Shown here in pieces: positions 44,299 to 56,655 of a stretch of DNA of 64,000 nt; the stretch's first letter is position 1, and each line of letters opens with the position of its first letter. The notes beneath the pieces are model-generated. The model did no database searches. It saw only the letters and a program-made list of their open reading frames with translations, and had not been told where the DNA came from. The stretch is from positions 1-64,000 of the forward strand of contig NZ_JAGHRB010000003.1 in the NCBI RefSeq assembly GCF_017743995.1, read 5' to 3'. The position numbers and the translations under genes were made by a program. The DNA comes from Ruegeria sp. R13_0. GTDB lineage: Bacteria > Pseudomonadota > Alphaproteobacteria > Rhodobacterales > Rhodobacteraceae.

Positions 44299-44970
44299 TC
44301 AAAACGGCCTTTGAACGTTGCCGGAATAGAAATACACGCCCAGACCCACGGCAAAGATGATATTCCCCGCAATCGCGTGCAGCAGCACCGCATAGAAGAA
44401 GGACCCTCGTTTGCGATAGGCCCAGCTAAACAGCAGGCCGCCAACAAAAGTCATGACGGCGACGATCCAGCTCCAGTACATCAGATGGGCGAAGGAAAAG
44501 ATGGCCGCGTTCAGGAGGTCGGCCTTGCGGCCGTCTGGCAGGATGCCATGGTAGCGGCGATAAAACAGCGGGCGGAACAACAGCTCTTGCGGAAGAGCAG
44601 ACACAAGCGGATAGGCGACCCAGATGAAGGCCAGCATATCGGGCCGATGGGTCACGAGGAAAAAGGCGGCATCCGGGCGGGTTAGGTAGATCAACGCGGT
44701 GCAGAACAGGGCGGTAACTGTCGTGAACGCAACCAGTTCACGGATCGACCAGTTTGCCCAATTGTAGCGAAGCTCAGCCCATTGGAAGCCCGGTGTAACG
44801 TGCAAAAGGGCGATGCCCAACCCGGTGAACGCGAACAAGGCCGGGAACATCCAGTTGGGCGGGAACAGGACAGCGATCAGCAGCGGGGCGGCAATGAAGA
44901 ACGCACCGAATTCCAGCCGCAGGCGTCCTATCGCCACTGGGCGGTGGTCCAACGCACTGTCGTTGCTCAT
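44299..44970 (-). CDS. CPBP-family intramembrane protease-like protein
   Basis: The 223-residue protein has about six to seven TM segments and the CPBP (Rce1-like) motifs: QELLFR (128-133) where EExxxR is usual, FSFAHL, and HAIAGN. The second Glu (129), Arg133 and both His are kept, but the first Glu is Gln, which may weaken or alter catalysis. Substrates of bacterial CPBP proteins are mostly unknown. It overlaps the upstream aminotransferase-fold gene by 4 bases, at the end of the pabB operon. Confidence 0.85.
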   Translation of the reverse strand: MSNDSALDHRPVAIGRLRLEFGAFFIAAPLLIAVLFPPNWMFPALFAFTGLGIALLHVTPGFQWAELRYNWANWSIRELVAFTTVTALFCTALIYLTRPDAAFFLVTHRPDMLAFIWVAYPLVSALPQELLFRPLFYRRYHGILPDGRKADLLNAAIFSFAHLMYWSWIVAVMTFVGGLLFSWAYRKRGSFFYAVLLHAIAGNIIFAVGLGVYFYSGNVQRPF

Positions 44971-45611
44971 AGTACCACCAGGTTTGCGGGGATCAGGCCG
45001 CGCAGAGAGTTGCCCATATATATCGCCTTTGCGGATTTCAGATCGTTTAAGTTCAGCACTGCCTCGGCCCAGTCTTCTTCCAACATTTCTTCGCGAAGAA
45101 TGCCAGGCAAAAGACCGCTAGACACAGGAGGCGTAAGCCTGCGCCCGTCCGGCATTTCAACGAATAGATTGGTGATGGTTCCTTCGCACAGCTCCTCCCG
45201 TTCGTTGAGGAACAGCAGCTCGTCAACGTCATCCGGCAAGGAGGCTCGGGCAGAATCGTAGACAGCGCGGCGCGTCGTTTTGTGCTGCAACCAGAAGTCG
45301 TCCGAGTTCAGCCGGGTCTGGGGTATCACCAACCGCCAGACCTCAGGGTTGCGAGCCAAAGCGGCGGCGGTCAGGTCAAAGCCTCCGTAGACGTCCATGG
45401 TCAACCGACACCGCAAAGAGGTATCGCTGGTAACGTCGGACAATATCGCAAGCGCCGCATTGCGGTCGAAGGACAGCGACAAAGCCTTTGCCGTGCGCGC
45501 CATACGGTCAAGGTGCCTGTCACGCCGCAAGAAACCCTGATCAGGGTGAAAACCCAGCGTTTCGATCAGGCGGAAATCAGGCTCAACTGGTGGGCGAAGC
45601 GGGCTTTCCAT
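44967..45611 (-). CDS. pabC: Aminotransferase class IV, probable aminodeoxychorismate lyase
   Basis: The 214-residue PLP-dependent protein resembles PabC, which splits 4-amino-4-deoxychorismate into p-aminobenzoate and pyruvate for folate synthesis. It has the class IV motif LFLNEREELCEGTITNLFVE and LTPPVSSGLLPGILREEML. It is shorter than E. coli PabC (269 residues). Its start lies 46 bases inside the end of pabB in another frame, so the pair is tightly coupled and the pathway role is well supported by context. Confidence 0.88.
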   Translation of the reverse strand: MESPLRPPVEPDFRLIETLGFHPDQGFLRRDRHLDRMARTAKALSLSFDRNAALAILSDVTSDTSLRCRLTMDVYGGFDLTAAALARNPEVWRLVIPQTRLNSDDFWLQHKTTRRAVYDSARASLPDDVDELLFLNEREELCEGTITNLFVEMPDGRRLTPPVSSGLLPGILREEMLEEDWAEAVLNLNDLKSAKAIYMGNSLRGLIPANLVVL

Positions 45612-46699
45612 AGGGCTTCCTCGTATTCAGATGGGGCTGTGCTGTCCCAAACCACGCCGCCGCCGACGTTCAGCGTGGCCTTTCCGTCCTCCACCATCAG
45701 CGTGCGGATGGCGACGTTGAACTCCGACCGGCCATCCGGCGCGGCCCAACCGATCGTTCCGCAATAGATATCACGCGCCCAGGGCTCAAGCTCGGAGAGG
45801 ATCTCCATCGCGCGGATCTTGGGTGCTCCGGTGATCGAACCACAGGGGAACAGGGCCGTCATGATGTCGGACAACCCGGCCCCGACCTGCAGCTGCGCCC
45901 GCACCAGCGAAACCATCTGATGCACCGTGGCATAGGTTTCGACCTTGAACAGCTCGGGCACGTGAACAGAACCGGGCAGCGCCACGCGGCTGATATCGTT
46001 GCGCAGCAGGTCAACGATCATCAGGTTCTCGGCCCGGTTTTTCTCATCCGACGACAGGAAATTGCGACGGCGGGCATCTTCCGCCATGTCTTCGCTGCGC
46101 GGCTGGGTGCCCTTCATGGGCCGCGTTTCGATTCGACCGGTTTCATCTGTGCGGAAGAACAGTTCGGGCGAGCGGCTGAGAAGGTCCGGCAGACCGTCCT
46201 GTTGAACAAGCGCTCCGTGGCCGACCGGCTGGCCGGATGTCAGCGCCGCGTAGAGCGCCGCGCTTTCCCCATCCACCTTCAGATCAATCGGGAAGGTCAG
46301 GTTCGCCTGATAGATATCCCCTGCCCCGATGGCATCATGCACTGCCTGAAAGGCCTGAGCGTAGCGGGTCTCACCCCAACGCGGCTGAAACGCGGAAACG
46401 CCGCCTTCGGCTTTGGGCAACACGCTTTGGTCCGGTTCGTCATAGACGCCGAAACACAGCAGCGGCAGTTTGCGGTCGCTCGGCAGCAGGCCAAGTAGCC
46501 GAGGTTCCAACACATAGCCCAGTTCATAACTGGCGTAACCGGCCAGCCAGCTGCCCGCCGCGCGCGCGTCATCGAGGGCCGCCAACGCCTGTGGCACCTC
46601 GTCCGCGGCATCCGCCCGGATGATGTGGGATGGCCGGTCGAACCGGGTTCCCGGACCGGCAGGTCCCTGATCAAAACGAATACGCAAGTGCATCCTCAT
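45566..46699 (-). CDS. pabB: Aminodeoxychorismate synthase component I
   Basis: PabB converts chorismate and ammonia to 4-amino-4-deoxychorismate. The 377-residue chorismate-binding enzyme has the conserved RPMKGTQPR, KNRAENLMIVDLLRNDI, FPCGSITGAPKIRAMEI and YCGTIGWAAPDG. It is shorter than E. coli PabB because the N-terminal region is reduced. The exact start is uncertain: ATG 46699 or 46693. It needs a PabA amidotransferase, which is not in the window. It is the first gene of pabB-pabC-CPBP. Confidence 0.93.
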   Translation of the reverse strand: MRMHLRIRFDQGPAGPGTRFDRPSHIIRADAADEVPQALAALDDARAAGSWLAGYASYELGYVLEPRLLGLLPSDRKLPLLCFGVYDEPDQSVLPKAEGGVSAFQPRWGETRYAQAFQAVHDAIGAGDIYQANLTFPIDLKVDGESAALYAALTSGQPVGHGALVQQDGLPDLLSRSPELFFRTDETGRIETRPMKGTQPRSEDMAEDARRRNFLSSDEKNRAENLMIVDLLRNDISRVALPGSVHVPELFKVETYATVHQMVSLVRAQLQVGAGLSDIMTALFPCGSITGAPKIRAMEILSELEPWARDIYCGTIGWAAPDGRSEFNVAIRTLMVEDGKATLNVGGGVVWDSTAPSEYEEALWKARFAHQLSLISA

Positions 46700-46781
46700 A
46701 AGCCGTGATGCGCGATATAGAGAATACTCTGCCAAGGGAAAGGGGGGAAAGCGGCAATTTCACCTCTGTTCCCGATACCTC

Positions 46782-46809
46782 TTGCACCTTTTCGCGCGGT
46801 CCCTATAAC
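46782..46809 (+). promoter_or_regulatory. Sigma-70-like promoter for carB
   Basis: TTGCAC (46782-46787), a 16-base spacer, then TATAAC (46804-46809): a near-consensus match, 61 bases before the carB ATG. Confidence 0.65.
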
Positions 46810-46870
46810 GCAGGACAATTTGGGCGCTGGGGCGGTGCCCTGACTCGCTGACAATCGAAGGAACAAGGCC

Positions 46871-50215
<3,345 letters not shown>

Positions 50216-50240
50216 CCCGCAGCACAAGGAAAAAAGCAAA

Positions 50241-50267
50241 ACCCCCGGTCGTTGACCGGGGGTTTTT
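50241..50267. terminator. Bidirectional terminator between carB and the RND pump gene
   Basis: ACCCCCGGTC (50241-50250) pairs perfectly with GACCGGGGGT (50254-50263) around GTT, followed by TTTTTCATTT. The minus-strand side runs into TTTTGCTTTTTT, so both convergent genes are served. Confidence 0.92.
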
Positions 50268-50270
50268 CAT

Positions 50271-53200
50271 TTAAGCAGCAACCGCTTGCCGTTTCTCATC
50301 TCGCTGGAAGAACAGCAGGTAGAAGACCGGGGCCGCGACCATGGTCAGGACCGTGGCAAAAGCCAACCCGCCCATGATGGTGACCGCCATCGAGACAAAG
50401 AACGCGTCGGTCAGCAGTGGGGCCATCCCAAGGATCGTTGTAATCGCTGCCAGCATCACCGGCCGTAGACGCGAGACGGATGCTTCGATGATCGACTCTT
50501 GCAGGGGTTTGCCCGTCGCGCGGACCAGGTCAATCTCTTCGACCAGAACGATGCCGTTCTTGATCAGCATCCCCGACAGGCTGAGCAGACCTAGTAGCGC
50601 CGTAAAGGTGAACGGCAGTCCGGTGCCCAGCAAACCGATCACCACGCCGTTCACGGACATGGGCACCAACAGCCAGATGATCACCGGTTGGCGGATCGCA
50701 TTGAACAGCAACACCGAGATCAGCACCATGATCAGCAGGCTCAGCGGCAATTGCCTGCCAAGGCTTTCCTGGGCATCGCCCGAGTCTTCAAACTCTCCAC
50801 CCCATTCCATACGATAGCCGGGTGGCAGATCCATCTCTTCGATCGTTGCCCGCAGCTCGGAATGCACCTGCGCTGCGGTCACATCCGGCGGGATATCTGC
50901 GCCAACGGTGATGGTAAGCACCCGGTTGCGCCGGTGGACCTCGGTGTTGAGCAACTGGTACTCGAACCCATCCACCATCTGCTCGATGGGCACGAATTGG
51001 CCTGACTGATCGGAATATACGACCTGATCGACGATCGAATAGTCACCCTCTGCAGGGCGGCGCAGAATAATCGGGATCAGGCGGTCGCGCTCACGCAGGA
51101 CGCCTCCGGTGATGCCATCGGTCGAGAATTGCAGCGTGGCCGCAATATCTTCACGCGAAACACCGGCTGTCTGCGCGCGTTCGGTTGCGTAAATCGGTTG
51201 CACCGCCAGCTCTTTTTCGCGCCAGTCATGATGGATGTTCAGCGCGTTCGGCGTGGCAGCGGCCATACGTTGAACCGCTTCGTCCGCCAACTGCCGCAGC
51301 ACGGCTGGGTCGCTACCCGAGAAGCGGGCTTGGATCGGGGTGCCTCCACCCGGACCAAAAACCAGACGTTTGGTACGAAACTCGCTTTCAGGGAACTGAG
51401 CCACCCCAAAGGCTTCAAGCTCGGCCTGCAGCGTTGGGATATCCTCGAGCGTTTCCGTCCTAATGATCATATGACCGTAGCTTGGGTTCGGGTCCTCCGC
51501 GCTGTAGGTCAGCATGAAACGGGTCGCGCCTTGCCCGACAAACGTGGTGACAGACACCACATCATCACGTTCCGCCAGCCAATCCTCAACCACGGCCATA
51601 TCCGCAGAGGTACGCGAGATTGGGGTGCCCTGAGGCAGTTTGTAGTGGACAAAGAACAGCGGCGTATTCGAGTCCGGGAAGAACTGCTGCTTCATCAGGC
51701 CAAAGCCCGCATAACAGGCCACCGTCACAGCGATCAGCCCGGCCACAACGAGCCAGCGGAACCGCAACGCCCAGCGCAGGATCGCGCCGTAAACGCGGAA
51801 CAGAAGGCTGCCATAGGCGTCAACCTCACCCTCTTTTCCCTGCTTGAAGAAGTAGTGCGCCAACATTGGGGTTACGGTGATTGCCAGAACCCAGCTGAGC
51901 AGCAACGAGATCCCGATAACTGCAAAGAGCGAGAACAGAAACTCTCCGGTCGCGTCGGGGCTGAGACCGATGCCCGCAAAGGCCATGATGCCGATGACAG
52001 TCGCGCCCAGTAGCGGGATCTGCGTTTTTGAAGCCACCTCATCCGCCGCATCGCGCGAGGACTTGCCGCGCAGCATCGCGATCTGCATGCCCTCGGCCAC
52101 CACGATGGCATTGTCCACCAACATCCCCATCGCAATGATCAGGGCACCCAGCGAAATGCGCTCCATCTCAATCGAGAAAAGCGCCATAAACAGCAGCGTG
52201 CCAACCACGGTCAGCAGCAGTGTCGACCCGACCACAATGGCGGCGCGCCATCCCATGAAAATGCCCAAAACAGCGACCACGATGATCACCGACATGGCGA
52301 GGTTCACAAGAAAGTCGTTCGAGGCTTGCTCGACCACCACATGCTGCTGGTAGATGGGCAGAATTTCCACGCCAAAAGGGATTTGCGTATCCAGTTCCGC
52401 AAATTTGGCATCCGCGCGTTTGCCGACTTCGACGATGTTCTCGGCGGCCAACCCGGCAATGCCCAGCGTAAAAGCCTCGGTCCCATCGAAACGGATCATG
52501 ATATCCGGGTCGGTCTGACGGGCGCGGTAAACGTTGGACATGTCAAACAGGTTGATGACCTGCCCTTGCGAGCCGACCGATAATCCGGCGATAGCCGATA
52601 CACTATCCGAGCCTTCGGCTGTCAGAATGGTGGTGCGGTCGTTCTCGGACCGAACCGAGCCGGAGGAGTTGACCGAATCCGCGTTGGCAATTGCCTCGTT
52701 GATGGCTTGGATGGGGACATTCTGGTTCACCGAGATGGACAGATCCGGTTCGATGAAGATCGCCTCTTGCGGCAAGCCCTGAACCTCGACATCGGCCACG
52801 CCGTCGACCGTTAACAGCTCACGCCGCAGAAACGTCGCCAATTCGTGCTTTTCGGCGTCCGAGAACCCTTCGGCCGTGACGGCGTAGAACAAGCCGAACA
52901 CGTCGCCGAAACCGTCATTGACGAAGGGCTGGTTCACGCCGGATGGCAGGCCCCGCGCCGCATCGCGCACTTTGGCCCGCAGGCGGGTCCAGATGGCGGG
53001 CAATTCGCTGCCGTCATAGGTGGATTTGATCTCAACCTCGATTAAGGACCGCCCCGGCTGATTCAACGAGGTGATCGTATCCACTTCGCCCATTTGCTGG
53101 ATCGCCGATTCCAGAGGCTCAGAGACTTCCAGCGCCACCTGCTCGGCTGTGGCACCGGGGTATTGCGTGACGATGACCGCGTTTTTGATTGTAAAAGCCG

Positions 53201-53312
53201 GGTCTTCCAGACGGCCCAGGGAAAGGAAGCCCCATATGCCGCCAAACAGGGCGATCAGGATGATCAGCCACGTGTAAAGCGGTCGGTCGATAGATGCGCG
53301 CGCAATTCTCAT
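50271..53312 (-). CDS. RND-family efflux pump permease
   Basis: The 1013-residue inner-membrane proton antiporter has the RND layout: TM1 near residues 12-32, two large periplasmic loops and twelve TM segments in total. The proton-relay motif GMLVDNAIVVAEG lies in TM4, and GxxLPFTFTALLGLLSLSGMLIKNGIVL in the second half. The overall type is closer to the AcrB-related multidrug branch (HAE-like) than to CusA. It is encoded after its adaptor and a MarR regulator; no outer-membrane TolC-like gene is nearby. Confidence 0.94.
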   Translation of the reverse strand: MRIARASIDRPLYTWLIILIALFGGIWGFLSLGRLEDPAFTIKNAVIVTQYPGATAEQVALEVSEPLESAIQQMGEVDTITSLNQPGRSLIEVEIKSTYDGSELPAIWTRLRAKVRDAARGLPSGVNQPFVNDGFGDVFGLFYAVTAEGFSDAEKHELATFLRRELLTVDGVADVEVQGLPQEAIFIEPDLSISVNQNVPIQAINEAIANADSVNSSGSVRSENDRTTILTAEGSDSVSAIAGLSVGSQGQVINLFDMSNVYRARQTDPDIMIRFDGTEAFTLGIAGLAAENIVEVGKRADAKFAELDTQIPFGVEILPIYQQHVVVEQASNDFLVNLAMSVIIVVAVLGIFMGWRAAIVVGSTLLLTVVGTLLFMALFSIEMERISLGALIIAMGMLVDNAIVVAEGMQIAMLRGKSSRDAADEVASKTQIPLLGATVIGIMAFAGIGLSPDATGEFLFSLFAVIGISLLLSWVLAITVTPMLAHYFFKQGKEGEVDAYGSLLFRVYGAILRWALRFRWLVVAGLIAVTVACYAGFGLMKQQFFPDSNTPLFFVHYKLPQGTPISRTSADMAVVEDWLAERDDVVSVTTFVGQGATRFMLTYSAEDPNPSYGHMIIRTETLEDIPTLQAELEAFGVAQFPESEFRTKRLVFGPGGGTPIQARFSGSDPAVLRQLADEAVQRMAAATPNALNIHHDWREKELAVQPIYATERAQTAGVSREDIAATLQFSTDGITGGVLRERDRLIPIILRRPAEGDYSIVDQVVYSDQSGQFVPIEQMVDGFEYQLLNTEVHRRNRVLTITVGADIPPDVTAAQVHSELRATIEEMDLPPGYRMEWGGEFEDSGDAQESLGRQLPLSLLIMVLISVLLFNAIRQPVIIWLLVPMSVNGVVIGLLGTGLPFTFTALLGLLSLSGMLIKNGIVLVEEIDLVRATGKPLQESIIEASVSRLRPVMLAAITTILGMAPLLTDAFFVSMAVTIMGGLAFATVLTMVAAPVFYLLFFQRDEKRQAVAA

Positions 53313-53323
53313 CAGCCCGCCCC

Positions 53324-54361
53324 TTAGTTCGAGAAGCCGGTGAAACGGCGCGCGCTCTGGCCGTCCGTCAACGCCGAACCACCCGCGACAACAATCTCAT
53401 CGCCGTCTGACAAGCCGGTCAAAACACGGACTTCTCCGGTCTGCGTTGGTTCGATGGTTACGGGTGCAAGGCGTACCGTGCCCTCATCTGCGCCAGCCGG
53501 AGAAAAGACCATCACGCCCAGCGCGCCATCCGCGCCAGCGACGATGGCTGACGCCGGCAGAACGATCCCCGTGCGGCCATCCCGGACATGCACGTTCACC
53601 GACACGGACGAGCCGGGCAGAATCTGCAGCCCCTCAGGTGGGGTCAGGCCGAACTGAATGCGGAAAGTTTGTCCCACGCTTGAGGTCTCGGCGTCGAACT
53701 CACGGATTTCCAGCGGGAAAACTTCGTCGCTGACAGGAAATTTGGCCGTGATTGTGATGTCATCCTGCTGACCCGAGCGTTGGAACAGGATCTCGGGGAC
53801 GTCCACCTCGATCCGCAGTTCCGACATGTCGTGGATGCGCACGATCGGTGTTCCCGCCGAGACGGTGGTAAAGGCCTCAACTGCGCGGCTTGACACGAGC
53901 GCGTCGAACGGGGCTGTCAGTGTTGCGTGTTCCAGCTCGTATTCCGCGTCGCGCAGGGCAATCGCGGCCAGCTGCGCCTCGGTGTCGGCATCATCGACCG
54001 CCACCTGGCTGGCCGTGGTGCCGCGCAACCGCGACAGACGCGCAACCGTGCGGTCGGCCTGTTCTTTTTGCAACCGGGCGCGATCTAGCCTGAGTTCGAA
54101 CGGTTCCTGATCCAGACGGGCAATCAGACCGTCTTTCGGTATGACGAACCCTTCGGTGACGGGCATCTCAACAATCTGCCCTGGAACCTGAAAGGCCAGA
54201 TCAACGGTCTGGCGCGCCGCAACACGACCGAAGAACTGGCGCGTGAAGCCCGGCGCCGTTTCCTGTACCTGCATCAATTTGACCGGTTTCGCGGTCTCTT
54301 GCGCGACAAGCGGCGTCGCCAAAACGGCCAAAAGAAGGCCCAAAGAAGTCAGCTGTTTCAT
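53324..54361 (-). CDS. RND efflux periplasmic adaptor (membrane fusion protein)
   Basis: The 345-residue protein has a signal peptide (LGLLLAVLATPLVAQ, cleavage near residue 21). Biotinyl-lipoyl-like halves (RQTVDLAFQVPGQIVEMPV and ATLTAPFDALVSSR) flank a short alpha-hairpin, then come the beta-barrel and C-terminal domains with VLPASAIV. It bridges the pump to an outer-membrane channel. It is coupled to marR by an ATGA overlap and lies 11 bases before the pump gene. Confidence 0.93.
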   Translation of the reverse strand: MKQLTSLGLLLAVLATPLVAQETAKPVKLMQVQETAPGFTRQFFGRVAARQTVDLAFQVPGQIVEMPVTEGFVIPKDGLIARLDQEPFELRLDRARLQKEQADRTVARLSRLRGTTASQVAVDDADTEAQLAAIALRDAEYELEHATLTAPFDALVSSRAVEAFTTVSAGTPIVRIHDMSELRIEVDVPEILFQRSGQQDDITITAKFPVSDEVFPLEIREFDAETSSVGQTFRIQFGLTPPEGLQILPGSSVSVNVHVRDGRTGIVLPASAIVAGADGALGVMVFSPAGADEGTVRLAPVTIEPTQTGEVRVLTGLSDGDEIVVAGGSALTDGQSARRFTGFSN

Positions 54362-54825
54362 TTCTTCAATCCCTCGGGAATTCCCGTTTTCAGTACGTTG
54401 TCACGAATCTTGCTTGCCATCCGGGCAAACTCGGCTGTTTCATCTGCGTTCAGGCCAGAGGCCTTGTGAAACAGGTCTCCGGCGGCTGAAACAAGCATAT
54501 CACGCGCGCCCTTGCCTTGCTCGGTCAGCACCAGCAACCAGGCGCGGCGATCGCTGGGATCGCGCTGGCGTGCCAGATAGCCGGCTTGTTCCAGAGCATC
54601 TGCAGTGGCCGTGATGGTGGATGGCACGCTGAGCATATCGGCTGCCAGAACACCCATTCGCTTGGGTTCATCCAGCTTGATCAGCATATGGCATTCCGGG
54701 TGGCTCAGGTCTGTTTCGATGGTGTCGAAGGTCTCTTCGAGTTTCCAGTAAAGGGCATAGACGCCCATGATGGCCTGAATTTCAGGGCTCAGGCGGCCAA
54801 GCCTGTCGCTGATACTGTCTGACAT
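54358..54825 (-). CDS. MarR-family regulator of the RND operon
   Basis: The 155-residue winged-helix regulator resembles MarR: DEPKRMGVLAADMLSVPSTI, then ADALEQAGYLARQRDPSDRRAWLLVLTEQG with the wing Asp-Arg-Arg. As the first gene of the efflux operon it is likely an autorepressor released by a pump substrate. Two TTCA-N5-TGAA sites over its promoter support this. Confidence 0.9.
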   Translation of the reverse strand: MSDSISDRLGRLSPEIQAIMGVYALYWKLEETFDTIETDLSHPECHMLIKLDEPKRMGVLAADMLSVPSTITATADALEQAGYLARQRDPSDRRAWLLVLTEQGKGARDMLVSAAGDLFHKASGLNADETAEFARMASKIRDNVLKTGIPEGLKK

Positions 54826-54854
54826 TGAAGAGACTCCGAGACGTCGTTGCGGGT

Positions 54855-54882
54855 CATATACTTCAAATTATGAACTATTCAA
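54855..54882 (-). promoter_or_regulatory. Promoter of the marR-RND operon
   Basis: On the minus strand TTGAAT (54877-54882), 16 bases, then TATATG (54855-54860). It is overlapped by both TTCA-N5-TGAA sites. Confidence 0.55.
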
Positions 54883-54890
54883 TAACTGAA
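54862..54890. promoter_or_regulatory. Tandem candidate MarR operators, TTCA-N5-TGAA twice
   Basis: TTCAAATTATGAA (54862-54874) and TTCAATAACTGAA (54878-54890) share the same 13-base dyad with arms TTCA/TGAA, spaced 16 bases centre to centre. One lies in the promoter spacer and one over the -35 element, so binding would block transcription. Confidence 0.65.
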
Positions 54891-54993
54891 GCGGAGAATC
54901 ATCCTCGGGCCTAGTTTCCCTCGGGTAACCAAGACTTGATCAAATGCCTCTGTGACTGCATTTTGAGCAAACCCAAAACGTTCAGGACTTGCC

Positions 54994-56118
54994 ATGTATA
55001 TCCCTGCTATCACCGGTACAGGCGTTTTCACGCCCGAAAACGTCATCACCAATGCCGAGCTGGTGCAGGCCTTCAACGCCTATGCCGACAAGGTGAATGC
55101 AGAGAACGCGGCGGCCATCGAAGCCGGACAGATGGAACCGATGCAGCATTCCTCCGAGGAGTTCATCGTCAAGGCGTCAGGCATCGAAAACCGCTATGTG
55201 ATGGATAAATCCGGCGTGTTGGACCCCGACACAATGTACCCTGCTTTGCGCCAGCGCAGCGATGACGAGTCGGGGATCATGACCGAAATGGCGGTGGATG
55301 CCTGCAACAAAGCTCTGGCGCAGGCTGGTCGGACAGCGGCAGATGTCGATCTGGTGATCTGCGCGGCCTCAAACCACGAACGCGCCTACCCGGCCATTGC
55401 GATCGAGATACAGCAGGCTCTGGGCATCAATGGCTTTGGGTTTGACATGAATGTCGCCTGTTCCTCGGCCACGTTTGGCATTCAGGCGGCGGCGGATATG
55501 GTGCGGTCGGGTTCGGTTCGGTCCGCATTGGTGGTGAACCCCGAGATCTGCTCGGGCCATCTGGAATGGCGCGACCGGGATTGCCATTTCATCTTCGGCG
55601 ATGTGGCCACGGCCACCTTGATCGAACGCATCGAAGACGCGCAAGGCCCGCATTTTGAGGTCCTGTCGACCCGCTGCGCCACCAGCTTCTCGAACAATAT
55701 CCGCAACAATAACGGTTTTCTGCGCCGCTCGCGCCCTGATGGGATGATCGACCGGCGCGACATGCAGTTCATGCAGAACGGGCGCAAGGTCTTCAAGGAA
55801 GTCCTGCCCATGGTCAGCCAACACATCAGCGACCACATGGAGGCCGAAGGCATCGGCAGCGACGACCTGACACGCCTGTGGCTGCATCAGGCCAACAAGA
55901 CCATGAACGATTTCATCGGCAAGAAGGTCCTTGGACGCGTGCCCGAAGCGGGTGAGCAACCCAACATCCTGCAGGACTATGCCAACACGTCTTCGGCCGG
56001 ATCGATTATCGCCTTCTCCAAATACTCCGACGATCTTGAGGATGGGGATATCGGGCTGATCTGCTCGTTCGGAGCGGGCTATTCGGTTGGGTCCGTTATC
56101 GTGAAACGGAAATCCTGA
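54994..56118 (+). CDS. Beta-ketoacyl-ACP synthase III-like protein (long FabH-type)
   Basis: The 374-residue thiolase-fold condensing enzyme has catalytic Cys156 in NVACSSATFG, a His in WLHQANKTMN and an Asn in YANTSSAGS, the FabH Cys-His-Asn triad. It is longer than the typical 320-residue FabH because of an N-terminal insert (about residues 30-60, AYADKVNAENAAAIEAGQ). It sits alone, divergent from marR, outside the usual plsX-fabH setting, so it is probably a second, specialised KAS III. Its acyl substrate is not evident. Confidence 0.9.
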   Translation: MYIPAITGTGVFTPENVITNAELVQAFNAYADKVNAENAAAIEAGQMEPMQHSSEEFIVKASGIENRYVMDKSGVLDPDTMYPALRQRSDDESGIMTEMAVDACNKALAQAGRTAADVDLVICAASNHERAYPAIAIEIQQALGINGFGFDMNVACSSATFGIQAAADMVRSGSVRSALVVNPEICSGHLEWRDRDCHFIFGDVATATLIERIEDAQGPHFEVLSTRCATSFSNNIRNNNGFLRRSRPDGMIDRRDMQFMQNGRKVFKEVLPMVSQHISDHMEAEGIGSDDLTRLWLHQANKTMNDFIGKKVLGRVPEAGEQPNILQDYANTSSAGSIIAFSKYSDDLEDGDIGLICSFGAGYSVGSVIVKRKS

Positions 56119-56193
56119 TACTGGATTGAACCAGCCGCCAGGTGGCGGGGCAATCAGCGCGTTCTTAAAACGACCGCCCAAACGCGACAGCTC

Positions 56194-56655
56194 TTAACTG
56201 ACGCTTTCCTCTTCGAGATGCAGTTTCATCTCAATCAGAACCTGCTGCAAAAGGCTGGTTTCCTTCAGCAGGCGCTTGGCTTCGTTGACGGTAATGATCC
56301 CGTCTTCGATGGCCGCCTGATACTCGGTCATCAGCATGGCAAACCGCTGGCTCAGGGCGATGACATCCGCGTTTACACCACCTGTACGCGGAGAATCCGT
56401 GTTGCGATCCCCGTAAGACAGGGTGATGTTCTTCAGGTCCGCCAGTGCCGAGGTCACATGCGGATAGTTGGCCGCATTCTCTAGCCGCGCCACCGCGTCA
56501 ACCGGCATGAACCGATCCGCGTGTTCCGAATTATCCGAATAGTAGCGGCCGAGCGTTGCCTTGGATTTGCCCGTGATCTCGCACGCGGCTTCGATCCCGA
56601 CATCTTTCACCAAGGCTTCGGTGTGTTTCTTAAGATAGGCCCCGATATCTGCCAT
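56194..56655 (-). CDS. Unknown protein with a probable helix-turn-helix N-terminus
   Basis: The 153-residue cytosolic protein is not assigned to a family. Residues about 10-35 (KDVGIEAACEITGKSKATLG) look like a helix-turn-helix of the kind in small regulators, followed by RYYSDNSEHADRFMPVDAV. The C-terminal half is helical and acidic, ending EMKLHLEEESVS. ATG 56655 begins the coherent domain; a longer in-frame opening is Arg/Pro-rich and unlikely. It may be a DNA-binding regulator. Confidence 0.75.
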   Translation of the reverse strand: MADIGAYLKKHTEALVKDVGIEAACEITGKSKATLGRYYSDNSEHADRFMPVDAVARLENAANYPHVTSALADLKNITLSYGDRNTDSPRTGGVNADVIALSQRFAMLMTEYQAAIEDGIITVNEAKRLLKETSLLQQVLIEMKLHLEEESVS

